32,599 nt of DNA from Candidatus Latescibacterota bacterium (GTDB lineage Bacteria; JAAXHH01; JACQVL01), in the NCBI GenBank assembly GCA_016209865.1, contig JACQVL010000354.1, positions 1 through 32,599 on the forward strand. The letters are read 5' to 3'. Position numbers and translations under genes: made by a program. Under the pieces are notes generated by a model that was not told the origin of the DNA, made no database searches, and saw nothing but the letters and a program-made list of their open reading frames with translations. Shown here in pieces: positions 1-8,718 of the stretch (position 1 is its first letter; every line of letters starts with the position of its first letter).

Positions 1-1509
1 CTCCTCCGCGTCCATGAGTCGTTTCTGGAAGCCTTACACCAGGGGATCGTGCCCGCGGGCGAGGACGCGCAGACGCTCCTGTATGAGTCCGACCTTGCGG
101 AAGAAACGGACCTGATGTCTGCCCTCCGCCAGGTCTCCACACGCTATGATGCCAGGGATTTCGACATCGAACGACTCCGAGCCTATATCGATCACGATAT
201 TCGGTTGCTCACCACAATCCTGCGGTCAGTCGAGCCGATCACTCCTGAACGGGACGCCAAACTCCAGACGCTGAAGACGTGGCTTGCGAAAAAGCCGCTC
301 AACCAGGGCAAACGATTGATCTTCACGTAGTACGCTGACACGGCACAGTATCTGTTCGAATACCTGAATCCAGGGGGCCGGCGGGATGACATCGACGTCA
401 TCTACAGCGGCGACAAAAGCAAGGCCCGGGTGGTCGGTCGTTTTGCGCCGAAATCAAACCCGGAATACTGTTTCGTCGCCGGAGAGTCTGAGTTGATGAC
501 CGTGATCGCTACCGATGTGTTGGCGGAAGGATTGAACCTGCAGGACTGCGACAAGATCATCAACTACGACCTCCACTGGAACCCGGTGCGGCTCATCCAG
601 CGGTTCGGGCGCATCGACCGCATCGGCTCTGATCATGCGGTGGTCTACGGGTTCAACTTTCTTCCGGAAACTGGCATCGAGCGCAATTTGGGCTTGCGGC
701 AGGTTTTGCACAACCGCATCCAGGAAATTCATGATACGATTGGCGAAGACTCAGCGATTCTGGATCGGACCGAACAGCTCAACGAAGAGGCGATGTACGC
801 GATTTACGAGAAGCAGGGCGGCCAGCTTAGCCTGTTCGAGGACGATCACGAAGAATTCGTGGACTTGAACGAAGCCGAAGAGATGTTGCGCCAGTTGCGG
901 AGAGAGCGACCGGAAGAATACGAACGGATTGCTGCCCTGAGAGATGGGATTCGGACTGTGAAACCGGCTGGCAGTAAGGGATTCTACATCTTCTGCCAGG
1001 CGGATCGCTACCAACAGTTGTTCCTGGTGGATGAACACGGGGATGTCGTCTCTCGGGATATCCCACGGATTCTTGGGACGATTCAGTGTGGGCCAGACTT
1101 AAAAGGACTTCCGCTCTCTCCCCACTACAACGCTGCCGTCATGCGAATCAAGCGTCTGTTTGCCAAAGAGGTCAAACATCGCCAGGCGGAACGCACACAA
1201 ACTTTATCCCTTACACAAGGCCAACGCTATGTCCTTCGTGAACTCCGGGTCCTCTTTGGCGCGACAGAAGATGAAGACGTGAAGAGTCAGATCAATCTTT
1301 TGGAGAAGGCGTTTCGGGGATCATTAACCGAGGTGATGAAACGGGAACTCAACAAAATTCGTCGCAATGGAATGACAGGACAGGTCCTGTTGAAAACGCT
1401 CACTCACTTATACTATCAGCACAGCATGCGGGACTGGGTAGAGCGCCGCGATGGTCAGCACGAAGATCAGCCGATCCCGAAGATTGTGTGCAGTGAGGGA
1501 CTGGTGTAA
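1..1509 (+). pseudogene. SNF2-type DEAD/DEAH helicase, C-terminal part, interrupted by an in-frame amber codon
   Basis: Frame 1 is open from the left edge of the window to a TAA at 1507-1509, apart from a TAG at 328-330. The text around the stop reads KRLIFT*YADTAQYLFEYL. In SNF2-family helicases this place is normally F-(S/T)-Q-Y, so the TAG looks like a single C-to-T change of a Gln CAG codon. Downstream are helicase motif V (TDVLAEGLNLQ) and motif VI (QRFGRIDRIGS), followed by an acidic, helical tail of about 250 residues. The N-terminal ATPase half lies outside the window. Helicases of this type remodel nucleic acid and often sit in defence or mobile loci, but no such partner is visible here. 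All five TTA Leu codons are followed by A, C or T, unlike the TTA-G habit of the other genes, which suggests transfer. It may be a pseudogene, an amber-readthrough gene or an assembly error. If translation restarts, the first ATG in frame after the stop is at 496 and a GTG lies at 430. Confidence 0.8.
328..330 (+). other. In-frame amber codon in helicase motif
   Basis: TAG replaces the expected Gln codon between Phe-Thr and Tyr. The reading frame on both sides is the same (frame 1), so this is a substitution and not a frameshift. Confidence 0.85.
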
Positions 1510-1516
1510 AGGAAGA

Positions 1517-1543
1517 TGGATTCCCGCTTGCGCGGGAATGACA
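1517..1543. repeat. dRS3-like palindromic repeat, copy 1
   Basis: ATTCCCGC at 1520-1527 and GCGGGAAT at 1532-1539 form a perfect 8-bp stem around the 4-base loop TTGC, preceded by TGG and followed by GACA. It starts 8 bases after the helicase stop. The same element recurs at 15381, 19248 and 30850. It matches the consensus form of the neisserial dRS3 element (ATTCCC-N8-GGGAAT). It could act as a weak transcript-end hairpin or as a recombination target. Confidence 0.85.
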
Positions 1544-1670
1544 ACGAAACAGGGATATCGTTGTGGAGGCGACCCATCGGATCGCCCGCACGAGGGCGAG
1601 GCACCATCTTGCCCTCACAGGATATCATTATCGGACATTGACTCGACAACAGGTCGTTGGAGGCTATCCC

Positions 1671-3527
1671 ATGTCGACAACCCGCGTGTCTGTCACAACC
1701 GTCCCCCCCGTCTTCGAGAAGCCCCAGTACGCTCGATTCAGTCTTGATGGCGTGATCGGCGAGCGTGTTCGTGCCTGCGTCGACCAGTGGTTCCTGCCCA
1801 CCCCCGACGCGAACCCGGCGCTCGTCGAGATGTTCCGCCACCGGGACCGCCAGCCGCGTCAGGACCTCCTGCCCTGGTCGGGCGAGTTCGTAGGAAAGTA
1901 CCTCACCGCGGCGGTGCTCCACTGGCGGCTGACGGACGATGATCGCCTGAGAGCACTGATCGAGCGCTTAGTGCGCGAGTTGGGCGAGGTGCAAGACGCG
2001 GACGGCTACCTCGGCCCTCATCCGCGCAGCGACCGACTGACCGGCAAGGTGGTCAACGGACAGGGCGACCTGTGGGACGTCTGGGGACATTACCATTGCA
2101 TGCTGGGATTGCTGGCATGGCACGAGCAGACGGACGATGCGGCGGCTCTCGCCGTCTGCCGCCGGGCCGCCGACCTGGTCTGCCGATCGTTCCTCGACGC
2201 CGGAGTCAAGGTGAGCATCGCCGGGGCGCAGGAGATGAACCAGGCGATCATCCATGCGTTCTGCCTCCTCTACGAGCGCACCGGCGAGCCGCGCTATTTA
2301 GAGATGGCCCGGTACATCGAGCAGGACTGGCAGACGCCGCCGTCCGGGGATTACCTCCGGACGGCGTTGGCGGGTCAACCCTTCTCTCAGACACCCAAGC
2401 CGCGCTGGGAGAGCCTGCACGACCTGCAGGCGATCGCGGAGCTCTCCTTCATCACCGGGGACGACTCGTACCGCCGGGCGTTCGAGCACATCTGGTGGAG
2501 CATCTTAGAGGGAGATCGCCATAACACCGGAGGGTTCAGCTCCGGGGAGCAGGCGACCGGCAACCCGTACGACCCTCGCGCGATCGAGACGTGCTGTACC
2601 GTCGCGTGGGCAGCGCTCTCCGTCGACATGCTACGGATGACGGGGCTGTCCACGGTGGCGGATGAGATCGAGTTGTCCACGTTCAACGGCGTCCTCGGCG
2701 GCCAATCCCCCACCGGGCGGTGGTGGACGTACAACACGCCGATGGACGGGGTCCGCAAGGCATCCGCCCACGAGATCGTCTTCCAGGCGCGGCCGGGCAG
2801 TCCGGAACTCAACTGCTGCTCGGTCAACGGGCCGCGTGGCCTAGGCATGATCGGGGAGTGGGGGGTCATGATCACGACCGGCGGTCTGGTGGTCAATTAT
2901 TACGGCCCCGGGACGGTGAGCGTCGCCCTGCCGTCGGGCAATGCAGTGGAGCTCACGCAGGACACCCGTTACCCGCTCGACGGGACGGTGCAGGTGACGG
3001 TCACGCCGCAGCAGACGGAGTCGTTCGTCCTCGAGCTGAGGATTCCCCACTGGTCGGCGGTGACGACGGTGGCGGTCAACGGAAGCACGGTGGACGGGGT
3101 ACAGCCGGGGACATACCTCTCCATCGATCGCACGTGGAAGAGCGGGGACCGGATCACGCTCGTCCTCGACCTGTCCCTGCACTGCTGGGTGGGCGAGCGG
3201 GAATGCGCGGACAAGGTATCGCTTTACCGTGGCCCATTGTTATTGGCCTACGATCAACGGTACAACTCCATCGACCCGGACGACCTGCCGGCGCTCCGCG
3301 TGGCCGGCCTCGTCGGGACGCCGGTGGCCTGGAACCGGCCCCTGCCGCCGTGGCTCCTGCTGCGATTCGCGGCCACGGACGGCCGGGAACTGACGTTGTG
3401 TGACTTTGCCAGCGCCGGGATGGCTGGCACGCCGTACCGGTCGTGGCTCCCGGCGGAGGGACTCGCCCCGGTGCCGTTCAGCCGGACGGCGCCGGTCTGG
3501 AATGTGAGGCCAGGGTCGCATGCCTAA
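1671..3527 (+). CDS. Glycoside hydrolase family 127 (DUF1680) protein, beta-L-arabinofuranosidase-like
   Basis: The 618-residue product has the (alpha/alpha)6-barrel pattern of DUF1680/GH127 enzymes, which release L-arabinofuranose or related sugars from plant-type glycans. Signature segments are the early LLPWSGEFVGKYL motif (67-79), DADGYLG (109-115), GQGDLWDVWGHYH (130-142) and NGVLGGQSPTGRWW (339-352). The family's cysteine/zinc centre seems intact: Glu293 (SSGEQ), Glu306 and Cys308 (IETCC), and Cys382-Cys383 (NCCSVNG) line up, from memory, with the acid/base, the zinc ligands and the Cys nucleophile of HypBA1. The C-terminal 200 residues are beta-rich. No signal peptide is seen, so a cytoplasmic location is likely. 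The ATG at 1671 was chosen because GGAGG lies 7 bases upstream and because an earlier in-frame start lacks family similarity. The gene stands alone between repeats, and substrate preference cannot be read from sequence. Confidence 0.85.
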   Translation: MSTTRVSVTTVPPVFEKPQYARFSLDGVIGERVRACVDQWFLPTPDANPALVEMFRHRDRQPRQDLLPWSGEFVGKYLTAAVLHWRLTDDDRLRALIERLVRELGEVQDADGYLGPHPRSDRLTGKVVNGQGDLWDVWGHYHCMLGLLAWHEQTDDAAALAVCRRAADLVCRSFLDAGVKVSIAGAQEMNQAIIHAFCLLYERTGEPRYLEMARYIEQDWQTPPSGDYLRTALAGQPFSQTPKPRWESLHDLQAIAELSFITGDDSYRRAFEHIWWSILEGDRHNTGGFSSGEQATGNPYDPRAIETCCTVAWAALSVDMLRMTGLSTVADEIELSTFNGVLGGQSPTGRWWTYNTPMDGVRKASAHEIVFQARPGSPELNCCSVNGPRGLGMIGEWGVMITTGGLVVNYYGPGTVSVALPSGNAVELTQDTRYPLDGTVQVTVTPQQTESFVLELRIPHWSAVTTVAVNGSTVDGVQPGTYLSIDRTWKSGDRITLVLDLSLHCWVGERECADKVSLYRGPLLLAYDQRYNSIDPDDLPALRVAGLVGTPVAWNRPLPPWLLLRFAATDGRELTLCDFASAGMAGTPYRSWLPAEGLAPVPFSRTAPVWNVRPGSHA

Positions 3528-3536
3528 AGGCGGGGT

Positions 3537-3617
3537 CACCACAAAGACACAAAGGGCACGAAGGATGTAAAAAAGACCATCAGGTTTCGTCATTGTGTTC
3601 ATTGTGCCTTTGAGGTG
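3537..3617. repeat. Imperfect inverted repeat after the GH127 gene
   Basis: The left arm (3537-3564, built from CACAAAG-like units) is roughly complementary to the right arm (3591-3617, ending TGCCTTTGAGGTG). It can fold as a long imperfect hairpin 10 bases after the GH127 stop and may end that transcript. The rest of the 3528-3729 gap holds only the tRNA promoter. Confidence 0.6.
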
Positions 3618-3653
3618 AGAATCTTCATGGGTTCCAGTGTACGAGAAAAACGC

Positions 3654-3682
3654 TTGACAGTAGCGGGTGGTCGCTTTATTTT
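3654..3682 (+). promoter_or_regulatory. Sigma70-like promoter for tRNA-CAU (and possibly tilS)
   Basis: A perfect -35 TTGACA (3654-3659), a 17-bp spacer and TATTTT (3677-3682) lie about 40 bases before the mature tRNA. The same GCTTGACA/TATTTT combination recurs at 27314-27343. Confidence 0.6.
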
Positions 3683-3729
3683 AGAAGGTCCGTTACATGG
3701 ACTTTACGAGACACGCGAAAGGGTCTCAG

Positions 3730-3803
3730 GGCGGTGTAGCTCAGCTGGTTAGAGCAGAGGAATCATAATCCTCGTGTCCGGGGTTCGAATCCCTGCACCG
3801 CTA
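3730..3803 (+). tRNA. tRNA with CAU anticodon (elongator Met likely, Ile2 possible)
   Basis: The 74-base cloverleaf can be drawn by hand. The acceptor GGCGGTG pairs with CACCGCT (with a G1-U72 wobble), the D-arm is GCTC/GAGC, the anticodon stem GAGGA/TCCTC closes the loop ATCATAA (anticodon CAT), the T-arm is CGGGG/CCCTG with TTCGAAT, and the discriminator is A. CCA is not encoded, so the 3' end would need RNase Z (present at 11364) and CCA addition. CAU is shared by initiator Met, elongator Met and the TilS substrate tRNA-Ile2. The G1-U72 pair and the acceptor resemble elongator Met tRNAs, but the position just ahead of tilS makes Ile2 worth testing. Confidence 0.92.
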
Positions 3804-3815
3804 TGTTCTGGATGG

Positions 3816-3850
3816 CCTTTCTATCCACCCGGTAGAAAGGTCATTTTTGT
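3816..3850 (+). terminator. Rho-independent terminator after the tRNA
   Basis: CCTTTCTA (3816-3823) and TAGAAAGG (3833-3840) form a perfect 8-bp stem with a 9-base loop, followed by the T-rich TCATTTTTGT. It lies 12 bases after the tRNA and before the tilS start at 3880, so some transcripts may read through into tilS. Confidence 0.7.
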
Positions 3851-3879
3851 TCTGGCATCAGGTGACGGAAAGAAGGTGA

Positions 3880-5277
3880 ATGAGCGTGCTCCACACGGTC
3901 TTGCAGACGGTCGAGGCGACGATCCAGCGGTACCGGATGTTCAGTCCGGGGGATCGTGTGATCGTGGCAGTGTCGGGCGGGCCTGACTCGGTCGCCCTCG
4001 TCCACGTCCTGTGGGGCCTGCGAGACCGGCTGGGGATCGACCTGACGGTCGCCCACCTCAACCATCGGTTGCGCGGGCCCGACTCAGACGGGGATGCGGC
4101 GTTCGTGACCCGGCTGGCGGCTCAACTCGACTTGCCGGTGGCCATCCAGGCCGAGGATGTGCGCGCGCTCAGCCGGGCGCGCCGTCTGTCGCTGGAGACG
4201 GCGGCGCGGGAGGCGCGGTACGCGTTCCTCGAACGAGTCGCCGTTGAGCGGGGGGCGCAGAAGATCGCGACCGGCCACACGGCGGACGACCAGGCGGAGA
4301 CGATCCTGATGCGGCTCATCCGGGGGAGCGGCGTCGGCGGGGCGTCGGGCATTCGCCCGGTCCGCGACGGCCGGGTCGTCCGGCCGCTCCTGATGGTCAC
4401 CCACCAGGAAGTTCACGCGTACCTGGCCGCCCATCATCTGAGCGCACGGGTGGATGTGTCGAACGCAGACTTAGGCTATCTGCGCAACCGGGTCCGGCAT
4501 GTCCTGCTCCCGTGCCTTCAGGCGGAGTATAACCCTGAGATCGTCGCCGCCCTCAGCCGGTTTGGAGAAGTCCACCGGGCGGAAGAGGAGTTGTTAGAGC
4601 GCGAGACCGATCGCGTGTTCCAGCAGGCGGTGACGGAGCAGGCATCCGACCGCATCGTGATCGCAGTCTCCCCGTTCATCGAGGGGGCGCTCGCCCTCCG
4701 GCGACGGGTTGTCCGCCATATCGTGACCCGCCTGGGTGGACAGCCTGATGTGCTGACGTTCGAGCATATCGAACGGACGCTGGGGCTGGCGGAGAGTGGC
4801 CGGCCCGGTCAACTGCTCGCCCTCCCTGGCGGAATCCGGGTTGAACGGCGGCGCGAGGGGATGGTCTTCCGCCGGGGAGTCGCTCGCCCGTTCGAGGTCC
4901 CGTTGACGATTCCCGGCACGACGGTCCTGCCGGACGGGGCCGGGCGGGTTCAGACACGGGTGCTCGACCCGAAGGACGTCCCCGTTGTGCAGGAGCGTTC
5001 GGTCGCCGTCTTCGATGAGGAGGCCATCCAGCCGTCGGGGGTCGTGCGCACCCGGAGGCCGGGCGACCGGTTCGCCCCGATCGGGATGGCGGGGACGAAG
5101 ACGCTGAAAGCGTTGTTCAATGAATGGGCGATCCCCCGGCTTGAGCGTGATCGTATCCCGTTGCTCGTCAGCGGCGACCGGGTGCTCTGGGTGGTCGGCC
5201 ATCGGGTCAGCCGCTGGGGACAGGTATCCCCTCAGACGAAGCGTGCCGTGATGGTGGAGTGGGAGGCGGCGACCTAA
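3880..5277 (+). CDS. tilS: tRNA(Ile)-lysidine synthetase
   Basis: TilS joins lysine to C34 of the CAU anticodon of tRNA-Ile2 using ATP, so that the tRNA reads AUA. The 465-residue product has the N-type ATP pyrophosphatase P-loop SGGPDS (32-37), the conserved HLNHRLRG (59-66) and a central TGHTADDQAET-type block. It also has the substrate-binding middle domain (LRNRVRHVLLP) and the C-terminal TilS domain (TRRPGDRF, KTLKALFNEWAIP). Length is normal for the full three-domain form. The ATG at 3880 follows an AGAAGG ribosome site. It is the first gene of the run tilS-hpt-ftsH, an order also known in Bacillus. A tRNA with CAU anticodon lies just upstream, a neat functional match if that tRNA is Ile2. 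Confidence 0.95.
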   Translation: MSVLHTVLQTVEATIQRYRMFSPGDRVIVAVSGGPDSVALVHVLWGLRDRLGIDLTVAHLNHRLRGPDSDGDAAFVTRLAAQLDLPVAIQAEDVRALSRARRLSLETAAREARYAFLERVAVERGAQKIATGHTADDQAETILMRLIRGSGVGGASGIRPVRDGRVVRPLLMVTHQEVHAYLAAHHLSARVDVSNADLGYLRNRVRHVLLPCLQAEYNPEIVAALSRFGEVHRAEEELLERETDRVFQQAVTEQASDRIVIAVSPFIEGALALRRRVVRHIVTRLGGQPDVLTFEHIERTLGLAESGRPGQLLALPGGIRVERRREGMVFRRGVARPFEVPLTIPGTTVLPDGAGRVQTRVLDPKDVPVVQERSVAVFDEEAIQPSGVVRTRRPGDRFAPIGMAGTKTLKALFNEWAIPRLERDRIPLLVSGDRVLWVVGHRVSRWGQVSPQTKRAVMVEWEAAT

Positions 5278-5300
5278 CCCCCCCACCCCCTACCGTTCCA

Positions 5301-5412
5301 GTGAAGAGTGAAGAATGAAGAGTGAAGAGTAAATCAAATGAGACTGATTTCTCCCTCAATATTCTTTATCACTTTTCACTCTTCTTTCACTCTTCACTTT
5401 TCACTCTTCACT
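5301..5412. repeat. Inverted pair of GTGAAGA heptamer arrays
   Basis: The left arm holds GTGAAGA, GTGAAGA, ATGAAGA, GTGAAGA (5301-5328). The right arm (5370-5412) holds the complements CACTCTT and CACTTTT in five units. The arms can pair into a long hairpin between tilS and hpt. The right arm ends 8 bases before the hpt ATG and no Shine-Dalgarno sits between them. Confidence 0.85.
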
Positions 5413-5420
5413 GCCTTGTC

Positions 5421-5957
5421 ATGCAGCCTCTGATCTCGGCCGCCCAATTAGCCGAGAAGGTCCGGGAATTGGGCGCGCGTATCTCAGACGACTACCAGGC
5501 CACATGTCCGGCGCTCGTCGGCATCCTCAAAGGGAGTGTGGTTTTCCTGGCCGACCTGATGCGGGCGGTGTCCGTGCCCCATACGATCGAATTCCTGATC
5601 GCGTCCAGTTACGGGACATCCACCACCTCGTCCGGGGTCGTCCGGATCCAGTCGCTGGGGGAGAAGCTTCAGGGACGTCACGTCCTGCTCGTTGAGGATA
5701 TCGTTGACACTGGACGGACTTTGCAGTATATTGTGTCGTATCTTTCCGCACAGCAGCCGGAATCCTTGCGGGTGTGCGCCCTGCTGGACAAACCCTCTGC
5801 GCGGCGGGTAGACGTGAAGATCGATTATGTCGGGTTCACGATTCCCGATGTGTTCGTGGTCGGGTATGGACTCGATGTCAACGAGCAGTACCGGCATCTC
5901 CCATACATCGCGGCGGTGCCGGCTGGTGACACCCAGCGTCCATCAGCCCGGCCGTGA
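5421..5957 (+). CDS. hpt: Hypoxanthine(-guanine) phosphoribosyltransferase
   Basis: The enzyme salvages hypoxanthine and guanine to IMP and GMP with PRPP in the cytoplasm. The 178-residue product carries the PRPP-binding loop LLVEDIVDTGRTL (89-101) with the acidic pair Glu92-Asp93, the flexible-loop SYG (63-65), the purine-contacting Lys124 (LLDKPSARR) and the C-terminal GYGLD (148-152). Length is standard. I chose ATG 5421 because family similarity starts there. An in-frame ATG at 5322 would add a tail read entirely from the heptamer repeats. No Shine-Dalgarno is visible before 5421, probably because of the repeat array. It sits between tilS and ftsH, as in many bacteria. Confidence 0.93.
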   Translation: MQPLISAAQLAEKVRELGARISDDYQATCPALVGILKGSVVFLADLMRAVSVPHTIEFLIASSYGTSTTSSGVVRIQSLGEKLQGRHVLLVEDIVDTGRTLQYIVSYLSAQQPESLRVCALLDKPSARRVDVKIDYVGFTIPDVFVVGYGLDVNEQYRHLPYIAAVPAGDTQRPSARP

Positions 5958-5998
5958 CGGACTCAGCCCGATCCGTTGCCTGGGTATGAGGGGAAATT

Positions 5999-8062
5999 AT
6001 GGCAGACGAGAAGGACTCCAACAAGGCGTCCGGGCCGCGCAATAAGAGCCCGCGATCGAGCGGCCCGCGCTGGAACGATCAGCAGTCCGGACAGGATCGA
6101 CGGAACGGGTCGCAGCGCCGGAAGGCGAAGACGCTGGCGATGTGGGTCATTCTCATCATGCTGTCGATGGTGTTCGTCCAGTTCTTCAGCCGGACCCGGT
6201 CTGAGGAGATGGTGATCAGCTACACGAATTTCCGGCAGCAGTTGCAGAACCGGAACATCCGGTCGGTGACGATCTCGGAGAAGACGCTCGTCGGGGAGTT
6301 CGTCACCGGGGTGCCGTCCCGGTCCGGGGTCAGCCAGGAGACGATCGAGACGAAGTTTAAAGTCCTCATCCCGTTCGAAGACCCGGCGCTCATCCGGGAG
6401 CTGGAAGAGAACGGGGTGGAGATCACGGCGCGGACGAAGACGACCCCCTGGCTGACCTACGCCCTCACCTGGTTCCCGTACATTTTCTTCATCGCGTTCT
6501 GGCTGTTCCTGTTTCGTCAGATGCAGGGCGGGCAGAAAGGGGTGTTCTCGTTCGGCAAGAGCCGGGCGAAGCTGGTGACGGGCGACCGGCCGAAGGTGAC
6601 GTTCAGCGACGTGGCGGGCGTCCCGGAAGCCAAACAGGACCTGCAGGAGATCATCGAGTTTCTCAAAGACCCGGAGAAATTCCGGCGGTTCGGGGCACGG
6701 CTCCCGAAGGGGGCGCTCCTGCTCGGCCCGCCGGGGACGGGCAAGACGCTGCTCGCTCGCGCGGTGGCGGGTGAAGCCGGGGTGCCGTTCTTCAGCATGA
6801 GCGGGTCGGATTTCGTCGAGATGTTCGTCGGGGTTGGCGCCTCGCGAGTGCGTGATCTGTTCGAGCAGGGGAAGAGGAACGCGCCCTGCATCCTCTTCAT
6901 CGACGAGATGGATGCGGTCGGCCGGCATCGTGGGGCGGGCTTGGGCGGCGGGCACGACGAGCGCGAGCAGACGCTCAACCAGTTGCTCGTCGAGATGGAC
7001 GGGTTCGACGCGAACGACGGAGTGATCCTGATCGCGGCGACCAACCGTCCGGACGTCCTCGACCCCGCGTTGCTCCGGCCGGGACGGTTCGACCGGCACA
7101 TCGTCGTCGATCGGCCGGACGTGAAGGGCCGGGAGGACATCCTGCGGATCAAGACGCAGAATAAGCCGTTGGCCGAGGACGTCAAGCTGGATATCCTGGC
7201 CCGATCCACGCCGGGGATGTCGGGCGCTGACCTGGAGAACATGGTGAATGAGGCCGCGCTCTTAGCCGCGCGTCTCAACCATCCGATGATCACGATGGCG
7301 GCCTTCGAGCAAGCGAAGGACAAGATCATCATGGGGGCGGAGCGGAAGCTGGTCATCACCGATCAGGAGAAGCGGATCATCGCGTACCATGAAGCGGGTC
7401 ACGCGCTGCTGCACGAGCTCATCCCGGAGATCAACGCCCTCCACAAAGTGACGGTCGTCTCGCGCGGCCGGGCGCTGGGCGTGACGTATGCCCTTCCGTC
7501 AGACGATCAGTACCTCTACTCCCGGAAGCAGTGTCTTGGCGATATCACCAGCCTGTTAGGCGGGCAGGTGGCGGAACAGCTCGTCTTCGATGAGCTGACG
7601 ACGGGCGCGAGCAACGACATCGAGCGCGCGACCGAGCTGGCACGGAAAATGGTGTGCGATTGGGGGATGAGTCGCTTAGGGCCGTTAGCCCTGGGCAAGA
7701 AGGACGAGGAGATTTTCCTCGGTCGGGAGATCGTCCAGCATCGTGATTACAGCGACCAGACCGCGGTGCAGATCGACCAGGAGATCAAGCACATCATCGA
7801 TCAATGTGGGAGCCGGGCGGAGCAGCTCCTCCGCGAAAACTTAGACACCCTGCACCGGCTGGCGGCCGCGCTGCTGGAGCATGAGACGCTCGAACGGGAC
7901 CAGCTCGACAAACTCTTCCGCGGCGAGCCGATCAACGGGACATTGCCCGAGCAGGACGATCAGGGCCCCCTCCCGTCCGACCCTCCGAGAGAGGCTGTCC
8001 AGGCTGCTGCGGTGATCCAGAGTCACGCGTCCGCCGACCCGACTGCTGAGAAACAGGACTGA
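5999..8062 (+). CDS. ftsH: ATP-dependent zinc metalloprotease FtsH
   Basis: FtsH is a membrane-anchored hexameric AAA+ protease that degrades unstable or misassembled membrane and cytosolic proteins. The 687-residue product has a basic/hydrophilic N-terminus, membrane segment 1 (about 46-63), a periplasmic domain, membrane segment 2 (about 154-172) and the AAA module. Walker A is GPPGTGKT (243-250), the pore loop MFVGVG is at 275-280, Walker B is ILFIDE (298-303) and the second region of homology is [16 protein letters not shown]. The zinc motif is HEAGH (464-468), and the third ligand region [13 protein letters not shown] is also present. The start has a strong GAGGGGA ribosome site 7 bases upstream. 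All five TTA codons are followed by G. Confidence 0.97.
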   Translation: MADEKDSNKASGPRNKSPRSSGPRWNDQQSGQDRRNGSQRRKAKTLAMWVILIMLSMVFVQFFSRTRSEEMVISYTNFRQQLQNRNIRSVTISEKTLVGEFVTGVPSRSGVSQETIETKFKVLIPFEDPALIRELEENGVEITARTKTTPWLTYALTWFPYIFFIAFWLFLFRQMQGGQKGVFSFGKSRAKLVTGDRPKVTFSDVAGVPEAKQDLQEIIEFLKDPEKFRRFGARLPKGALLLGPPGTGKTLLARAVAGEAGVPFFSMSGSDFVEMFVGVGASRVRDLFEQGKRNAPCILFIDEMDAVGRHRGAGLGGGHDEREQTLNQLLVEMDGFDANDGVILIAATNRPDVLDPALLRPGRFDRHIVVDRPDVKGREDILRIKTQNKPLAEDVKLDILARSTPGMSGADLENMVNEAALLAARLNHPMITMAAFEQAKDKIIMGAERKLVITDQEKRIIAYHEAGHALLHELIPEINALHKVTVVSRGRALGVTYALPSDDQYLYSRKQCLGDITSLLGGQVAEQLVFDELTTGASNDIERATELARKMVCDWGMSRLGPLALGKKDEEIFLGREIVQHRDYSDQTAVQIDQEIKHIIDQCGSRAEQLLRENLDTLHRLAAALLEHETLERDQLDKLFRGEPINGTLPEQDDQGPLPSDPPREAVQAAAVIQSHASADPTAEKQD

Positions 8063-8078
8063 GGGGTGAGACTGACCG

Positions 8079-8636
8079 ATGAGGACGAGCACGAAACCCC
8101 AGGCCACCGTCGAAGACCTCTACCACGTGCCCGAAAACGGCAAGGCGGAACTCGTCAACGGAAGGCTGGTGCGTATGAGTCCAACGGGCGGAGTCCCCGG
8201 TCGCGCAGGTGGCGAGATCTATGTGAGCCTGCGCCAGTACGAGCGGCAGACGAGAAGGGGGTATGCTTTCCCGGATAACGTTGGGTTCATCGTTGACTTA
8301 CCGAACCGCCGTTCGTTCAGCCCGGATGCGGCGTTCTACATCGGAGAGCTCCGTGGCGGCAAGTTCCTGGAGGGGGCACCCATCTTCGCAGTCGAGGTCA
8401 GGAGCGAGGAGGATTACGGTCCGGCGGCGGAGCGCAGGATGGCGGCCAAACGCGCCGATTACTTCGCGGCCGGCACCCTCGTCGTCTGGGATGTCGATGT
8501 CCTCCGAGACCACCTCATCCGGGTGTATCGCGCCAGCGACCCCGGCCATCCCACGATCTATCACCGGGGCGAGGTCGCAGAAGCCGAGCCGGCTCTCCCC
8601 GGCTGGCGGATGCCGGTGGATGATCTGTTCATGTAA
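8079..8636 (+). CDS. Uma2 family (DUF820) PD-(D/E)XK nuclease-like protein
   Basis: The 185-residue product matches the Uma2/DUF820 pattern: an N-terminal VEDLYHVPENGKAELVNGRLV block, a central PNRRSFSPDAAFY with the family Asp (about 82), and FAVEVRSEEDYG followed by K-RADYFAAG with the Glu and Lys of a PD-(D/E)XK fold. The C-terminal VVWDVDVLRDHLIRVYR strand pair and a closing EPALPGWRMPVDDLF are also typical. Family members are predicted nucleases of unknown role, abundant in cyanobacteria and some environmental phyla. It begins 16 bases after ftsH, so it is likely co-transcribed, but it is not part of the usual ftsH neighbourhood and may be an insertion in that run. Confidence 0.85.
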   Translation: MRTSTKPQATVEDLYHVPENGKAELVNGRLVRMSPTGGVPGRAGGEIYVSLRQYERQTRRGYAFPDNVGFIVDLPNRRSFSPDAAFYIGELRGGKFLEGAPIFAVEVRSEEDYGPAAERRMAAKRADYFAAGTLVVWDVDVLRDHLIRVYRASDPGHPTIYHRGEVAEAEPALPGWRMPVDDLFM

Positions 8637-8718
8637 CGATCGTTTCCCATCGTCGTTCCTCTCCAGTCCGCACAATAGATCACCGAGAGTCGTTCTCTCT
8701 TCTTAGGATTCATTCTCC

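Noticed and set aside
1-1509. Complete anti-phage defence island
   Set aside because: Only the C-terminal part of one helicase is visible and no defence partner gene follows it; the neighbour is a glycosidase.
5301-5412. Possible CRISPR array
   Set aside because: Units are 7 bp, directly adjacent and without spacers; no cas gene is near.
5322-5420. Earlier ATG that would extend hpt by 33 residues
   Set aside because: The extension is read from the heptamer repeats and has no similarity to Hpt.
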